DNA of 37,417 nucleotides from an uncultured Verrucomicrobiota bacterium (GCA_949295265.1 CASFKR010000008.1:1-37417); one strand, 5' to 3'; positions 23,863 to 33,307 are shown, counted from the first letter of the stretch. A program made the numbers and translations. Notes: generated by a model not told the origin, from the sequence alone.

Positions 23863-25497
23863 ATGGGTTTTGCAAAGCTGCTTTCGGGTGCCGTCAATGG
23901 CATGGAGGCGATTCCCGTAGAAATCGAGGCGGACGCCTCGCGGACGGGCGATCCGCAAATGGTCATTGTCGGGTTGCCGGATGCGACGGTACGGGAAAGC
24001 CAGCACCGGGTTTCGACGGCGATTTCGAATTCCGGGTATGCGGCCTTTGACGGACGGGTGACGGTCAATCTGGCGCCGGCGGACATCCGGAAGGACGGCT
24101 CGCTGTTCGATCTGCCGATTGCGTTGGCGGTCCTGCTGGCTTCCGGCGCGCTCAATCCGCCGGGCAAACCCGCAGGGCGCGCCCCTTTGCAGCCGCCCCT
24201 GTTTCCGGAGAAGACGCCGCCGCCGGAAGCGGCTGCGAAGGCGCGGGCGATGTTCGATAAAACGGCGGTTGCGGGCGAACTTTCGCTGGGCGGCGAAGCA
24301 CGCCCCGTGCGCGGCATTCTGCCGCTGGCCATTTCCCTGCACAAGGCGGGCGTGAAACGGTTCCTCGTGCCCGAAGCCAATGCGCCCGAAGCGGCGGTGC
24401 TCCGCGGGCTGGATGTCTATCCGGTCCGTTCGCTCCGCCATGCGGCGGACATTCTCTCCGGCGCGGACGGCGGGCGCACGCAGCCGCTGCGCCTCAATCC
24501 GGATGAGCTGTATGCCTCTGCGGATACCTGTTCCGCGGATTTCGTGGACGTCAAAGGGCAGGAGCTCGCCAAGCGCGCCATTCAGGTCGCGGTGGCCGGC
24601 GGTCACAATATCCTGCTCATCGGGCCTCCGGGAACCGGCAAATCCATGCTGGCGCGCTGCATTCCCAGCATTCTGCCGCCGATGACGCAGGAAGAATCCC
24701 TCGACGTCACGAAAATTCAATCCATTGCGGGCATTCTCCCGCCGGGCACGCCCTTTTTGCGGGAGCGTCCCTTCCGCTCGCCGCATCACACGGTCAGCGA
24801 CGTCGGGCTTATTGGCGGCGGGACGCATCCCTCGCCCGGTGAAGTGACGCTCGCCCATCTGGGCGTTCTCTTCCTCGACGAACTCCCGGAATATTCCCGG
24901 ACGGCACTCGAGGTGTTGCGTCAGCCGATGGAGGACGGGTTTGTGACGATTTCGCGCGCCATGGGGTCGGCCCGGTTCCCGGCGCGTTTCATGCTCGTTG
25001 CCGCCATGAACCCGTGCCCCTGCGGCTATTTCGGCGATCCGCGCCGCCCCTGCCGCTGCACCCAGACGCAGGTGCACCGTTACCGCTCGCGCATCTCCGG
25101 TCCGCTGCTCGACCGCATCGATTTGCACATTTCCGTTCCGCTCATGGAACTGCGGGATCTGCAGAGCATCCCCGCCGGTGCCTCCAGCGCCGATTTGCGT
25201 GCGGGCGTTTTGCGGGCCCGCGCCATCCAGCGCGAACGCTACAAGGCGCGCCCGGAGCCGCGCACCAACGCCGCCATGACCCGCCGCGACGTCGAAAAAT
25301 ACTGCCATCTGAATGACGAATGCCTCCAGATTATGAATTTCGCCATTCAGCAGCTGCACTTCTCGCCGCGCTCCCACGACCGGATTCTCCACGTCGCCCG
25401 AACCATCGCCGACCTGGCCGGTCACGACCAAATCCAGCCCGTCGACCTCCAGGAAGCCCTGTCCTACCGCTCGCTCGACCGCTCCATCTGGACCTGA
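23863..25497 (+). CDS. comM: ComM/YifB-family AAA+ ATPase (Mg-chelatase-like)
   Basis: This 544-residue protein has the ComM layout. The N-terminal Lon-like fold (about 1-190) carries VIVGLPDATVRESQ and RVTVNLAPADIRKDGS. The AAA+ core has Walker A GPPGTGKSM (about 254-262) and Walker B LFLDELPEY (about 335-343). The C-terminal Mg-chelatase domain has PCPCGYFGD and a paired Cys motif. ComM is a hexameric helicase that promotes branch migration during natural transformation in Vibrio and Haemophilus; in other bacteria its role is less clear. A Pro-rich insert at about 105-130 lengthens it compared with the roughly 505-residue E. coli protein. No other competence genes are in view. It converges with the export operon. 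Confidence 0.94.
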   Translation: MGFAKLLSGAVNGMEAIPVEIEADASRTGDPQMVIVGLPDATVRESQHRVSTAISNSGYAAFDGRVTVNLAPADIRKDGSLFDLPIALAVLLASGALNPPGKPAGRAPLQPPLFPEKTPPPEAAAKARAMFDKTAVAGELSLGGEARPVRGILPLAISLHKAGVKRFLVPEANAPEAAVLRGLDVYPVRSLRHAADILSGADGGRTQPLRLNPDELYASADTCSADFVDVKGQELAKRAIQVAVAGGHNILLIGPPGTGKSMLARCIPSILPPMTQEESLDVTKIQSIAGILPPGTPFLRERPFRSPHHTVSDVGLIGGGTHPSPGEVTLAHLGVLFLDELPEYSRTALEVLRQPMEDGFVTISRAMGSARFPARFMLVAAMNPCPCGYFGDPRRPCRCTQTQVHRYRSRISGPLLDRIDLHISVPLMELRDLQSIPAGASSADLRAGVLRARAIQRERYKARPEPRTNAAMTRRDVEKYCHLNDECLQIMNFAIQQLHFSPRSHDRILHVARTIADLAGHDQIQPVDLQEALSYRSLDRSIWT

Positions 25498-25498
25498 C

Positions 25499-25693
25499 GG
25501 GGGGCGAAGCCCCCTTTTCTGCCGGGCGGCGTTAAACCGCCCGGTCTTGGCCGCTGGCTGAACGGTCGCCCCGGCACTCCGAGGCCGGACGAGTGCGCCG
25601 CCGAATGTTGCGGTTTTTGATGGGGCCTCCGGAACCGGCGGTGAACCGCCATCCGTGGCAGCCGCGCGGCAGCTGCGGGGGCTTTTCCGCCCC
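25499..25693. repeat. Cluster of four short hairpins between convergent genes
   Basis: GGGGGC-GAA-GCCCCC (25500-25514) with TTTT after it can terminate comM. CCGGGCGG/CCGCCCGG (25522-25544) has loop CGTTAAA. GGCGG-TGAA-CCGCC spans 25637-25650. GGGGC-TTTTCC-GCCCC (25678-25693) lies just past the stop of the minus-strand ABC gene. Similar short hairpins recur at 120-132, 187-201 and 33396-33417. Confidence 0.65.
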
Positions 25694-25695
25694 GG

Positions 25696-27774
25696 CTAGG
25701 CGGAGGTTTGGGTGGTGACGAGGCGGGCGTAGAAGCCGGGGGCGTGCGCGAGGGCCTCGTGGGTGCCATGCTGGGAGATGTGGCCGTCTTCGAGCACGAT
25801 AATCTGGTGGCATCGTGCGGCCATGGAAACGCGCTGGGAGACGATGATGGCGGTCTTGCCCTGCATGAGCTGCGTGAGCGTTTCCTGGATTTTGCGCTCG
25901 GTGTCGGCATCGAGGGCGGAGGTCACATCGTCGAGGATGAGAATTTCCGGATCGGTGATGAGGGCGCGGGCGATGGATATGCGCTGCCGCTGACCCCCGG
26001 AGAGGGTCGTCCCTTTTTCGCCGATGATGGTCTCGTACTGCACGGGAAGCCGCATGATGAAATCGTGGCAGTCTGCGGCCTTGGCGGCATTCATGATCTG
26101 CGTGGGGCTGGCATTCGGCGAACCGTAGATGATGTTCATTCGGACGGTGCCGCTGAGAATCTGCGCCTCCTGCGGAACCATGGAAACGCCGCGGTGCAGG
26201 GTCTGCTGCGTAAACTTGTCGAGCGGAGTCTGATCGATGCGGATGACGCCGGTTGTGGGATCGTAGAGACGCGCCAGCAGATTGACCAGCGTCGTTTTAC
26301 CGGCGCCGGAGGGACCCATGATGCACGTCCATTTACCGGCGGGGATAAAGGCGTTGATATTGGAGAGAACCAGCGGCGAGCGTTCGCTGTAGCGGAAGGA
26401 GAGATTTTCGATGAAAACGCCCTGCCGTACCGGCGGCTGGAAAGGAACGGCATCCGGCGCATCGGGAATCTCGTTTTTGTTTTCGAGCGTGTAGGCGACG
26501 CGCTGAATGACCGCAAAAAGCCCGGCGATATCCGACGAAACCTGCGTCAGCTGAACGATGGGCGTGAAGAGGTTCACCGCGGCGCCGTAGATGAACATCA
26601 TCTTGCCGAGCGTCATGGAGCCGTCCAGCACGCAGTAGGTGCAGTAGATGAAGATGCCCTGCGAAACGAAGGCGGTGAGCAGCTGGGCAAAGCGCCCGAT
26701 GCCGGCGGCGAGCCGCTGCTGCGCCAGCGTGTCGCGCTGCAGGACCGCCGAAAGCCGGTAGAAATTGCGCCGCTCCGCGCCCTCACGCCCGTAGGCGAAA
26801 ATGGCTTTGATGGCGTCGAGCTTCTGGGAGACAAGCCCCCAGAGGCAGGAATTGGAATGCCGCGCCTCTTTGTGGAATTCCTTGACGCGGATCTGGTTGT
26901 TGCGCATCACCAGCGTGTACGGCACGGCGGCGGCAACCACCGCCAGCGCACAGACCCAGTCGAGCGTAAAGAGAATGACGAGGCCCACCAGGAACATGAA
27001 CGTCTGCGAAACAACCGTGGCAATGACGTTGAGGAGCATGCCCTGGATGAACCCGACATCGGACATCACACGCGCGAGCAGGCGCCCGGGCGTCGTCGCC
27101 TGGTGATACCCGCTGGAAAGGCCAACAATCTTCTGGTGGACGGCGCCGCGCAGCGCAACGGTCATCCGGTGGGCGACTTTGTGCCGGGAACTGATGGCGA
27201 TGCGCCCGCCGACATTGAGCAGGATGACCGTCGAGAGGTAGATGACGAAGAGCCCGAAGAGGCGCAAGCCCGCATCGGGCGGACGCGCGGAGGCGGATTT
27301 CTCGAGGCGGTACGCCTCCGAAACGCGCCCTTCGGTGCGGCGCGCCCGCTCCTCGGAGACGGGCGCCACGAAGGCGCTCAGCGCGGAACTTTCATCGCGG
27401 TCGCGCACATACGGGGCGTCGGCAACGCGGTCCGGCGCCGTGGCGCGCGCCCGCCAGTCCTGCACGACGGCGGGCGGATCGACGACGAGAATTTTGTCGA
27501 TGACGACCTGCCCGTAGTAGGACATCAGATACACGGAGCAGGCGGAAGCCGTCGTAATGAGCAGATAGATGAGAAGCGGGACCTTGTGCGGCCAGATGTA
27601 GCCGAAAAAGAACATCGAGAGCAGCCGCAGCGGCTTGGTGTAGGTGTACACCTCGCGCGGCGGGCGGTACGGCACGTCGCGGTCCGCCCAGCGCGGGCGG
27701 CGCCGGCGGAAGCCGCCGCCGGTGCGCTCTTGCGGCGGCGGATTGGCGGCGGGGGCGTCATTCATCGGTTTCAT
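25696..27774 (-). CDS. ABC exporter half with degenerate ATPase motifs
   Basis: From the ATG at 27774 this is 692 residues; ATG at 27765 is an alternative. Six membrane helices precede a nucleotide-binding domain with Walker A GPSGAGKTT (about 485) and signature LSGGQRQ (about 590). Walker B is ILILDDVTS (about 613), where Asp replaces the catalytic Glu. At the H-loop, SQRVS (about 644) has Gln instead of His. These are hallmarks of the degenerate subunit in heterodimeric exporters such as TM287/288. Between helices 1 and 2 there is an added external segment of about 75 charged residues. Its start overlaps the end of the partner gene, so the two are translationally coupled. It is the last gene of the export operon. 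The substrate is unknown. Confidence 0.9.
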   Translation of the reverse strand: MKPMNDAPAANPPPQERTGGGFRRRRPRWADRDVPYRPPREVYTYTKPLRLLSMFFFGYIWPHKVPLLIYLLITTASACSVYLMSYYGQVVIDKILVVDPPAVVQDWRARATAPDRVADAPYVRDRDESSALSAFVAPVSEERARRTEGRVSEAYRLEKSASARPPDAGLRLFGLFVIYLSTVILLNVGGRIAISSRHKVAHRMTVALRGAVHQKIVGLSSGYHQATTPGRLLARVMSDVGFIQGMLLNVIATVVSQTFMFLVGLVILFTLDWVCALAVVAAAVPYTLVMRNNQIRVKEFHKEARHSNSCLWGLVSQKLDAIKAIFAYGREGAERRNFYRLSAVLQRDTLAQQRLAAGIGRFAQLLTAFVSQGIFIYCTYCVLDGSMTLGKMMFIYGAAVNLFTPIVQLTQVSSDIAGLFAVIQRVAYTLENKNEIPDAPDAVPFQPPVRQGVFIENLSFRYSERSPLVLSNINAFIPAGKWTCIMGPSGAGKTTLVNLLARLYDPTTGVIRIDQTPLDKFTQQTLHRGVSMVPQEAQILSGTVRMNIIYGSPNASPTQIMNAAKAADCHDFIMRLPVQYETIIGEKGTTLSGGQRQRISIARALITDPEILILDDVTSALDADTERKIQETLTQLMQGKTAIIVSQRVSMAARCHQIIVLEDGHISQHGTHEALAHAPGFYARLVTTQTSA

Positions 27775-29533
27775 CGGTGATGACCCCCTTTCCGGCATGC
27801 TTCTCGTAGAGTTCACGGTAACGGCCGCCCGGAATGGCCATGAGCTCGTCGTGGGTTCCGGTTTCGGCGATGACGCCGCCGTCGAGCAGGATGATCCGGT
27901 CGGCGTTGCGGATGGTGCTCAGGCGGTGCGCGACGATGAACGAGGTGCGCCCCTCGAGGAAGCGGTCCATGGCGCGCTGGATCGCTTTTTCGGACTCGCT
28001 GTCGAGGGAACTGGTCGCCTCGTCCATGATGATGATGGCGGGGTTGGCGAGGACGGCGCGGGCGATGGAAATGCGCTGTTTCTGCCCGATGGAGAGCTGC
28101 ACGTCGCGGTCGCCGATGACGGCATCGTAGCCGTTGCGGATGGCGAGGATGTCCTCGTGGATTTCGGCGATTTTCGCGGCGTTGACAACCTCGTCCATCG
28201 TGGCGTCGGGGCGCGCGTAGCGGATGTTGTCCGCAATGGAGACGGTAAAGAGGAGCGACTCCTGCAGTACGATGCCGAACTGCGAACGCAGGGAATCGAG
28301 CGCCACGTCGCGGATATCGTGCCCGTCGATGCGGATCGTACCGGCGGAAACATCGTAGAGCCGCATGATGAGCGAGAGAATCGTCGTTTTGCCGCAGCCG
28401 GTCGGCCCCACCAGGGCGATGGTCTGCCCGGGCTTCACGTGGACGTCGAGGTCGCGGATGACGGGGCGCCCCGGAATGTACGCGAAAGAGATGTGGTCGA
28501 GGTCGACCTGCCCGCGGACGCGCGGAAGGCGGAGCGCATGAGGCTTGGAGACGATTTCCGGTTTCTGGTCGAGAATCTCGAACAGGCGGTCGGTGGAGAT
28601 GCGCACATTCTGGAGCTGTTCGGCGAGCTGGGAAAAGCGGACGGCCGGCCAGAGAATCTGCATGGCGTACGTGGTGAAGGCCGTGACGTCGCCGTAGTTG
28701 GCGGAGCCGTCGAGCACCATGGCGCAGCCGAGGAAGTAAATCGAAACGCGCCCGATTTCCTGCAGCAGCTGCGTGTTGTACGAAAAGGTGGTGGAGGCTT
28801 TCCAGCTTTCGTGCGCGTGTGTGGTGGTTTCTTCGGACTGTTCGTCGAAATGGAAATTCTCGCGGTTTTCCGCGGCATAGGTCTTCACCGTCAGGTTGGC
28901 CACGAGGCGGTTCTGAACGCCGGCCGAAAGCCTGTCGTTCATGTTCTGCCAGCGGCGCGTCGCCTTGCGGATGCGCGCGATGCTCAATTTGAAATTGACG
29001 ACGAAGAGGGCGACGACGATGAGAATCGGCAGGGCCAGGCGCCAGTTGATGTAGAGCGTGGCGGAAATGGCGAAGAGCGAGCAGACGAGGTCGGAGACGA
29101 CCTGGATGGAATTGGCACCGAGGATCTGCTGCATCGTGGTGCTGTCGCCCATCAGCCGGTTGATGAGTTTGCCGGTGCTGTATTTTCCGAAGAAGCCGAT
29201 GTGGAGTTTGAGCAGATGGCTGTAGACGTGCATGCGCACATCGAGCACGAATTTCTGCCCGATGTACGCAATCCCGAGGACCTGCAGAAAACTGACGAAC
29301 GCATGCAGGACGGGCGTTGCGAAAATCAGCACGATGAGCCCCGGGAGAATCTCCGTGTGCCGCTCGCCGATGACGTCGTTGATGACGGCGCGCGTGAAGA
29401 GCGGCGGCAGCATCGCCAGGATGGAGATGACGCCAGTGGCGAAAATCAGCTGGAGAATGCGCCGCCGGAAAGGACGCATGAACGGAAGAATCTTCCGCAG
29501 CGTACTTTGCCCGGATTCCTCCGGGACCATCAT
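27758..29533 (-). CDS. ABC exporter half with catalytic ATPase motifs
   Basis: This 591-residue half-transporter (ATG at 29533; a GTG at 29554 is possible) has six membrane helices and then Walker A GPTGCGKTT (about 375). Walker B is IIIMDEATSSLD with the catalytic Glu, and the H-loop AHRLS is intact. Its signature is LSIGQKQ rather than LSGGQ. In a heterodimer that altered signature would face the partner's degenerate Walker site, giving one active and one inactive site, as in known asymmetric exporters. The family exports lipids, peptides or drugs. It follows the adaptor gene by about 80 bp and overlaps the second half by 17 bp. Confidence 0.92.
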   Translation of the reverse strand: MMVPEESGQSTLRKILPFMRPFRRRILQLIFATGVISILAMLPPLFTRAVINDVIGERHTEILPGLIVLIFATPVLHAFVSFLQVLGIAYIGQKFVLDVRMHVYSHLLKLHIGFFGKYSTGKLINRLMGDSTTMQQILGANSIQVVSDLVCSLFAISATLYINWRLALPILIVVALFVVNFKLSIARIRKATRRWQNMNDRLSAGVQNRLVANLTVKTYAAENRENFHFDEQSEETTTHAHESWKASTTFSYNTQLLQEIGRVSIYFLGCAMVLDGSANYGDVTAFTTYAMQILWPAVRFSQLAEQLQNVRISTDRLFEILDQKPEIVSKPHALRLPRVRGQVDLDHISFAYIPGRPVIRDLDVHVKPGQTIALVGPTGCGKTTILSLIMRLYDVSAGTIRIDGHDIRDVALDSLRSQFGIVLQESLLFTVSIADNIRYARPDATMDEVVNAAKIAEIHEDILAIRNGYDAVIGDRDVQLSIGQKQRISIARAVLANPAIIIMDEATSSLDSESEKAIQRAMDRFLEGRTSFIVAHRLSTIRNADRIILLDGGVIAETGTHDELMAIPGGRYRELYEKHAGKGVITDETDE

Positions 29534-29611
29534 TTTGCGGGCGGCGGCACACACGGCGAAGAGGTGGCGGCGGGTCCGCCCTGCTACATGCGGCGGGGCG
29601 GGCGGGGCGGT

Positions 29612-30649
29612 TTAGGGCTGGAAGATGAGTGACCAGAGCGAGACGCGCCCGATGCGGATGCGCGCATTGGCGGAGGTGCCGGGCGCCACGGGCCAGTCTT
29701 TGCGGTCGAACGAGCAGTACACCACGCGGTAATTGTTGTCGCCGGAGCCTTCGACGACGTCGCGCATGGCTTCGACCTGCCCGTAGAAGCGCGTCGGAAT
29801 CAGCGTCCGGTAGGTGCCGAGGCGGAGTTTGACGCGCTGCCCGGGTTTCACGCGGGCGGCGTAGCGTTCCGGGACGCGGAGCTTGAGCAGGTTCACTTCG
29901 CCGTCGAACACTTCGTAGAGCACCATGTCGGGGCGCAGCAGTTCGCCCACGTAGAAGGTGTAGCGGAAGGCGCGGCCCGCGATGGGGGCGCGGATGGTGC
30001 GGTCGCGCAGCGCCGCCTCGGCGCGCTCGAGGGCTTCGCGCTTCGTGGCGAGTTCCTGCTTGAGCACGTCGATTTCAATCTGCCCGATGGTGAGGTCCGT
30101 CTCGCGGAGCGAACGCAGCGTCTCGCGGGAACGGGTGACGCCGAATTCGTCGTCCGAGAGCTTGCGGCCGGAGACGAGCCCCTTGTCGTGCAGGAGGCGC
30201 GTGAGCTTAAGCTGCTCTTCGGCATAGGAGAGCTCGAGCTCGGCGAGGCGGAGCCGCTCGTTGTGGGCGCGGAGCGTTTCCGCCACGGAGGCGGACTTGA
30301 GCGAGAGGCGCGACTCGGCTTCGGCGACCTGGCTGCGCGCTTCGCCGACGGCGGCGCGCTCCGCATCGTCCTCGAGCCGTACCAGCGGGTCGCCCGCTTT
30401 CACGTCATCGCCGGAAAAGACGAGGATTTCCGCAATGCGCCCCGTTGTGGCGCTCCGGGTTTCCGCATAGACCGACGTCGTGGCGTAGCCGGACGCTGCC
30501 GCGTACTTGGGCACGCGGATGAGGAAGCCGGTCGCGACGACGACGGCCGCAATGAGCAGCGCAACGCCGAGGTTGCGCAGGAGGCGGGAGGAACGTTCCG
30601 ACCGGGTCGACGGCATTTCCTCGCCGGCAGTGGTTCTGATGTCACCCAT
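29612..30649 (-). CDS. HlyD/membrane-fusion family adaptor
   Basis: This 345-residue protein has an N-terminal membrane helix (about 26-46). Split biotinyl-lipoyl-like halves lie at about 68-95 and 218-248, separated by a long coiled-coil hairpin (about 95-215), followed by a beta-barrel (about 250-335). It should bridge the inner-membrane ABC exporter and the TolC-like outer-membrane protein. GGAGA about 6 nt before the ATG at 30649 supports this start. It lies between the Cys-rich protein gene (30 bp upstream) and the ABC genes. Confidence 0.9.
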   Translation of the reverse strand: MGDIRTTAGEEMPSTRSERSSRLLRNLGVALLIAAVVVATGFLIRVPKYAAASGYATTSVYAETRSATTGRIAEILVFSGDDVKAGDPLVRLEDDAERAAVGEARSQVAEAESRLSLKSASVAETLRAHNERLRLAELELSYAEEQLKLTRLLHDKGLVSGRKLSDDEFGVTRSRETLRSLRETDLTIGQIEIDVLKQELATKREALERAEAALRDRTIRAPIAGRAFRYTFYVGELLRPDMVLYEVFDGEVNLLKLRVPERYAARVKPGQRVKLRLGTYRTLIPTRFYGQVEAMRDVVEGSGDNNYRVVYCSFDRKDWPVAPGTSANARIRIGRVSLWSLIFQP

Positions 30650-30679
30650 GGGCGTCTCCGGTTTCTCCGCAGGGGGCGG

Positions 30680-31489
30680 TTATTTGCGTTTGGTGGAGAT
30701 GAAGTCCTTGGCCAGTGAGCGGTAGCCCTCCGTTTCGTCGAGGTAGCGCTTGACGCAGAGGTTGCAGTTTTCGCAGGCCGTTTCGTAGCAGTTGCGATGC
30801 ACGCGCGAGGGATACATAGCGCGGAAGGCTTCGTAGCAGTCGTCCGAGCAGAAGCAGAAGCGGTCCTGCGAAGCGCCGAACGCGATGTGCAGCAGGTGGA
30901 AGCCCTCCTTTTCCGGCGAGGTTTCTTTGCCGCACCAGCCGCAGGTGAGGTTGAGCCGCTCGAGAATCTGCTTGCGCCGCTCCTCCAGTTCGCCCTGCTC
31001 CCAGTCGTACGCAATCCAGTCGACCGCATGCGCCTGAATGCGCGCCACGACGGCATCGTGGCGCACGACGAGCGCCGTGCCGTCCTTGACGATGTAGCAC
31101 CGGTCGCCGCAGATCGGCTCCTGCCGTCCGTGGACGTACACTTTGACGGAGCCGCTTCTCGGCATCGAGTAGGCGTTCCAGCCGCAGGCGTCGCAGACGG
31201 AGACGAACAGGTGCTGCTGGAGGCTTTCGCCGCACTGCGGGCAGCGTCCGCGCTGGAGCACATGGAGGCGCTTGACCGACTGTTCGGCGGCCGTGCGCAT
31301 TTCCTTGAAGGCTTCCTGCTGAATGCGGTCTCCGGCTTCTTCCTCGGAGAGCATCTCCAGGTCCGTCTTGAATTTATCCGGGTCGTCGTTGAAGAGCGCC
31401 TCGGAGAGGGGCGAGGAGGTGTCCGGGATGGCGGCGGGCGTCGTGTTTTTCCGGAACGGGTTCAGGAGGTACTGAAAGGGATTTTTCAT
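30680..31489 (-). CDS. Cysteine-rich, multi-zinc-finger-like protein in export operon
   Basis: This 269-residue protein has 15 cysteines, nearly all in CxxC-type groups. C83, C86, C99 and C102 form a zinc-ribbon pattern (CPQC...CDAC). C127 and C131 follow. C183/C186 with C214/C218 (CGWC...FCFCSDDCYEAF) resemble the FCS/TRASH-type finger. C234, C239, C242 and C245 form a last group that could be a metal or Fe-S site. There is no signal peptide or membrane helix, so it is probably cytosolic. I cannot name a family for the full chain. It starts 12 bp after the TolC-like gene and ends 30 bp before the adaptor gene, which ties it firmly to export. It might mature, deliver or sense the substrate; none of these is shown by sequence. 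Confidence 0.75.
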   Translation of the reverse strand: MKNPFQYLLNPFRKNTTPAAIPDTSSPLSEALFNDDPDKFKTDLEMLSEEEAGDRIQQEAFKEMRTAAEQSVKRLHVLQRGRCPQCGESLQQHLFVSVCDACGWNAYSMPRSGSVKVYVHGRQEPICGDRCYIVKDGTALVVRHDAVVARIQAHAVDWIAYDWEQGELEERRKQILERLNLTCGWCGKETSPEKEGFHLLHIAFGASQDRFCFCSDDCYEAFRAMYPSRVHRNCYETACENCNLCVKRYLDETEGYRSLAKDFISTKRK

Positions 31490-31501
31490 GGAGCGGCTTT
31501 C

Positions 31502-33082
31502 TCAAGGGGTAGGGGCGGCGGGGCGATCTTCCGCTGCGGCGGGCGCGCCGGGCTCATCGGGCAGGCGCCCGACGGTGCGCAGGAGCTCTGTCATCGCGGA
31601 AACGACTTCGCCGGCGACGCTGATCTGGCGGCGCGTCGCGCTGGTGAGGTCCTGCTGCGCGTCGAGCACGCTGCGGCTCGAGCCGTCCCCGAGCGCAAAG
31701 CGGTCGTCTTCGGCGGAGAGGGCGTCGGAGGCCGCGAGTACGGCATCGTGCGCCGTCTGCAGCCGGGCGCAGGCATTGGTGAAGGAGACGAGCGCCCGTT
31801 CGCGTGCGATGCGCTCGGTCAGCAGCGTGTTTTCGTAGTCGCGCTGCAGGGCGCGGGCTTCGGCGGCATCCGCTTCGATGCGCGCTTCATCGCCGCCGCT
31901 GAAGAGGTTGCGCCGGAAGATGAGCGCGACGGTGTAGCCGGTATCATTCCCGGAGTCGGCGTCCGTTTCCGAACGCCAGCCCGCGGAAAGGTTGAGGTTG
32001 AGTTCGTCGCGCAGATCCTCGGCGGTATGGCGCGTGGCGGCGGCGGCGCTTTGCGCGAGGGCGTGCGCGCGGCGCACGGTCGGCGAGGTCTGCTCGAGGT
32101 CCAGCGCCGCCAGCGGCGCGATGTCCAGCTGCGCGAGGGCGTCCGCCCAGCGCAGCAGCAGCTCCGGGTTGTCCGGCATGTCGCCGGGCAACTGCGCGAG
32201 CCCCAGCGCCTGCGCGAGCGTCGCGCTCTGGGTGCGGATGGACTGTCGTGCGCTCTCGAGTTCTTCGCGCCGGAGCGTGGCTTCGTAGCGGGCCGGGTAA
32301 ATCTGGTATTGCGCGAGGTCTTTGAGGCGGACGCGCTCCGTGGACTGCTCGAGGAGTTTTTCGGCGCGCGTCATGGCTTTCTCGATTTCTGCGGCATCCG
32401 CCGCCTCGAGGAGCCATTGCGCATACTGCTTGACGATTTCCGCGGAAATGTCGATGAGTTCTTTTTGCACGGCGCAGAGCTGCGCCGCTTCATCGAAGGA
32501 GAGCTGCTCCATTTCGAGCGCATTGAGCGCAAACGCGCGGTCGCGCAGCAGCGGGACGCGGAGCATGGCGCCCAGCCCTGTTTCCGCCGAGTCGCTTTCC
32601 GCCTCGCCGGTCGCATCGCTGTAGACAAGGGCGCCGACCCCGCCGTAGACGCCGCGCACCAGCGGCGCCTCCACGCCGGCGCCCGCATAGTTCGAGTTGG
32701 CGTCGATGACGCGGGAGAAGGTCGTGTGCGGCACGCCGGAGGGATCTTCGGTGCGCCCCGCCGCCGCCGAGAGCGCGGGCGAGCGAAACTGCAGGTCGGC
32801 GGCTTTCAGCAGCAGGGAGGCGCGGTCGGCGCGGTCGAGCTGCGCGAGGTAGCGCGGATGCGTCATCCGGTACGTCTGCAGCCAGGTGCAGAGACGCCCC
32901 GCTTCCGGCACCATGCCCAGAAGCGCGGCCGGAGCCGCTTCCGCCGATGCGGGTTGCACCGGTGCGGGCAAAGCCGGGGCGTTGGTGGCCGCAGCCGGTT
33001 CCGCCGCCACAGCCGCCGTTCCCGCCGTCAGGGCGAGAAGGACCGGCACAAAGGAAAGACAACGATTCTGTCTGTTGTTCAT
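31502..33082 (-). CDS. TolC-like outer-membrane efflux protein
   Basis: The ATG at 33082 gives 526 residues with a clear signal peptide (about 1-27, ending AVA-AE). An in-frame ATG at 33238 would hide it behind 52 unrelated residues. After an Ala/Pro linker there are two OEP repeats with long helices (about 80-290 and 320-510). The TolC-type segment FALGDGSSRSVLDAQQDLTS lies near 463. It should form the trimeric outer-membrane tunnel of the export system. It is the first gene of the minus-strand operon and has a long leader of about 220 nt behind a candidate promoter at 33308-33336. Confidence 0.9.
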   Translation of the reverse strand: MNNRQNRCLSFVPVLLALTAGTAAVAAEPAAATNAPALPAPVQPASAEAAPAALLGMVPEAGRLCTWLQTYRMTHPRYLAQLDRADRASLLLKAADLQFRSPALSAAAGRTEDPSGVPHTTFSRVIDANSNYAGAGVEAPLVRGVYGGVGALVYSDATGEAESDSAETGLGAMLRVPLLRDRAFALNALEMEQLSFDEAAQLCAVQKELIDISAEIVKQYAQWLLEAADAAEIEKAMTRAEKLLEQSTERVRLKDLAQYQIYPARYEATLRREELESARQSIRTQSATLAQALGLAQLPGDMPDNPELLLRWADALAQLDIAPLAALDLEQTSPTVRRAHALAQSAAAATRHTAEDLRDELNLNLSAGWRSETDADSGNDTGYTVALIFRRNLFSGGDEARIEADAAEARALQRDYENTLLTERIARERALVSFTNACARLQTAHDAVLAASDALSAEDDRFALGDGSSRSVLDAQQDLTSATRRQISVAGEVVSAMTELLRTVGRLPDEPGAPAAAEDRPAAPTP

Positions 33083-33307
33083 GGAGGACGTTCTCCGGTG
33101 GGCAATCTGCCCCCGCAACACCGGAAAAGACCAGCTGGAGAGCCGGTTCGGGGCGCGGGCTTTGATTGCGGTCACGAATTGCTGAGAATAGAGGTTGAAA
33201 TCCGTGGAATGAACAGCTCTGATTTCGAAGGAATGCACCGCCTGGAGACCGGAAAAAGGCTCCCAGACAGGCGTATGGGAAATCGGACAGGAGGTCTGTA
33301 ACAGAAA

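Noticed and set aside
27644-33301. Long plus-strand frames opposite the export operon
   Set aside because: The minus strand encodes ABC, HlyD and TolC proteins with intact motifs; the plus-strand frames are codon-bias shadows.
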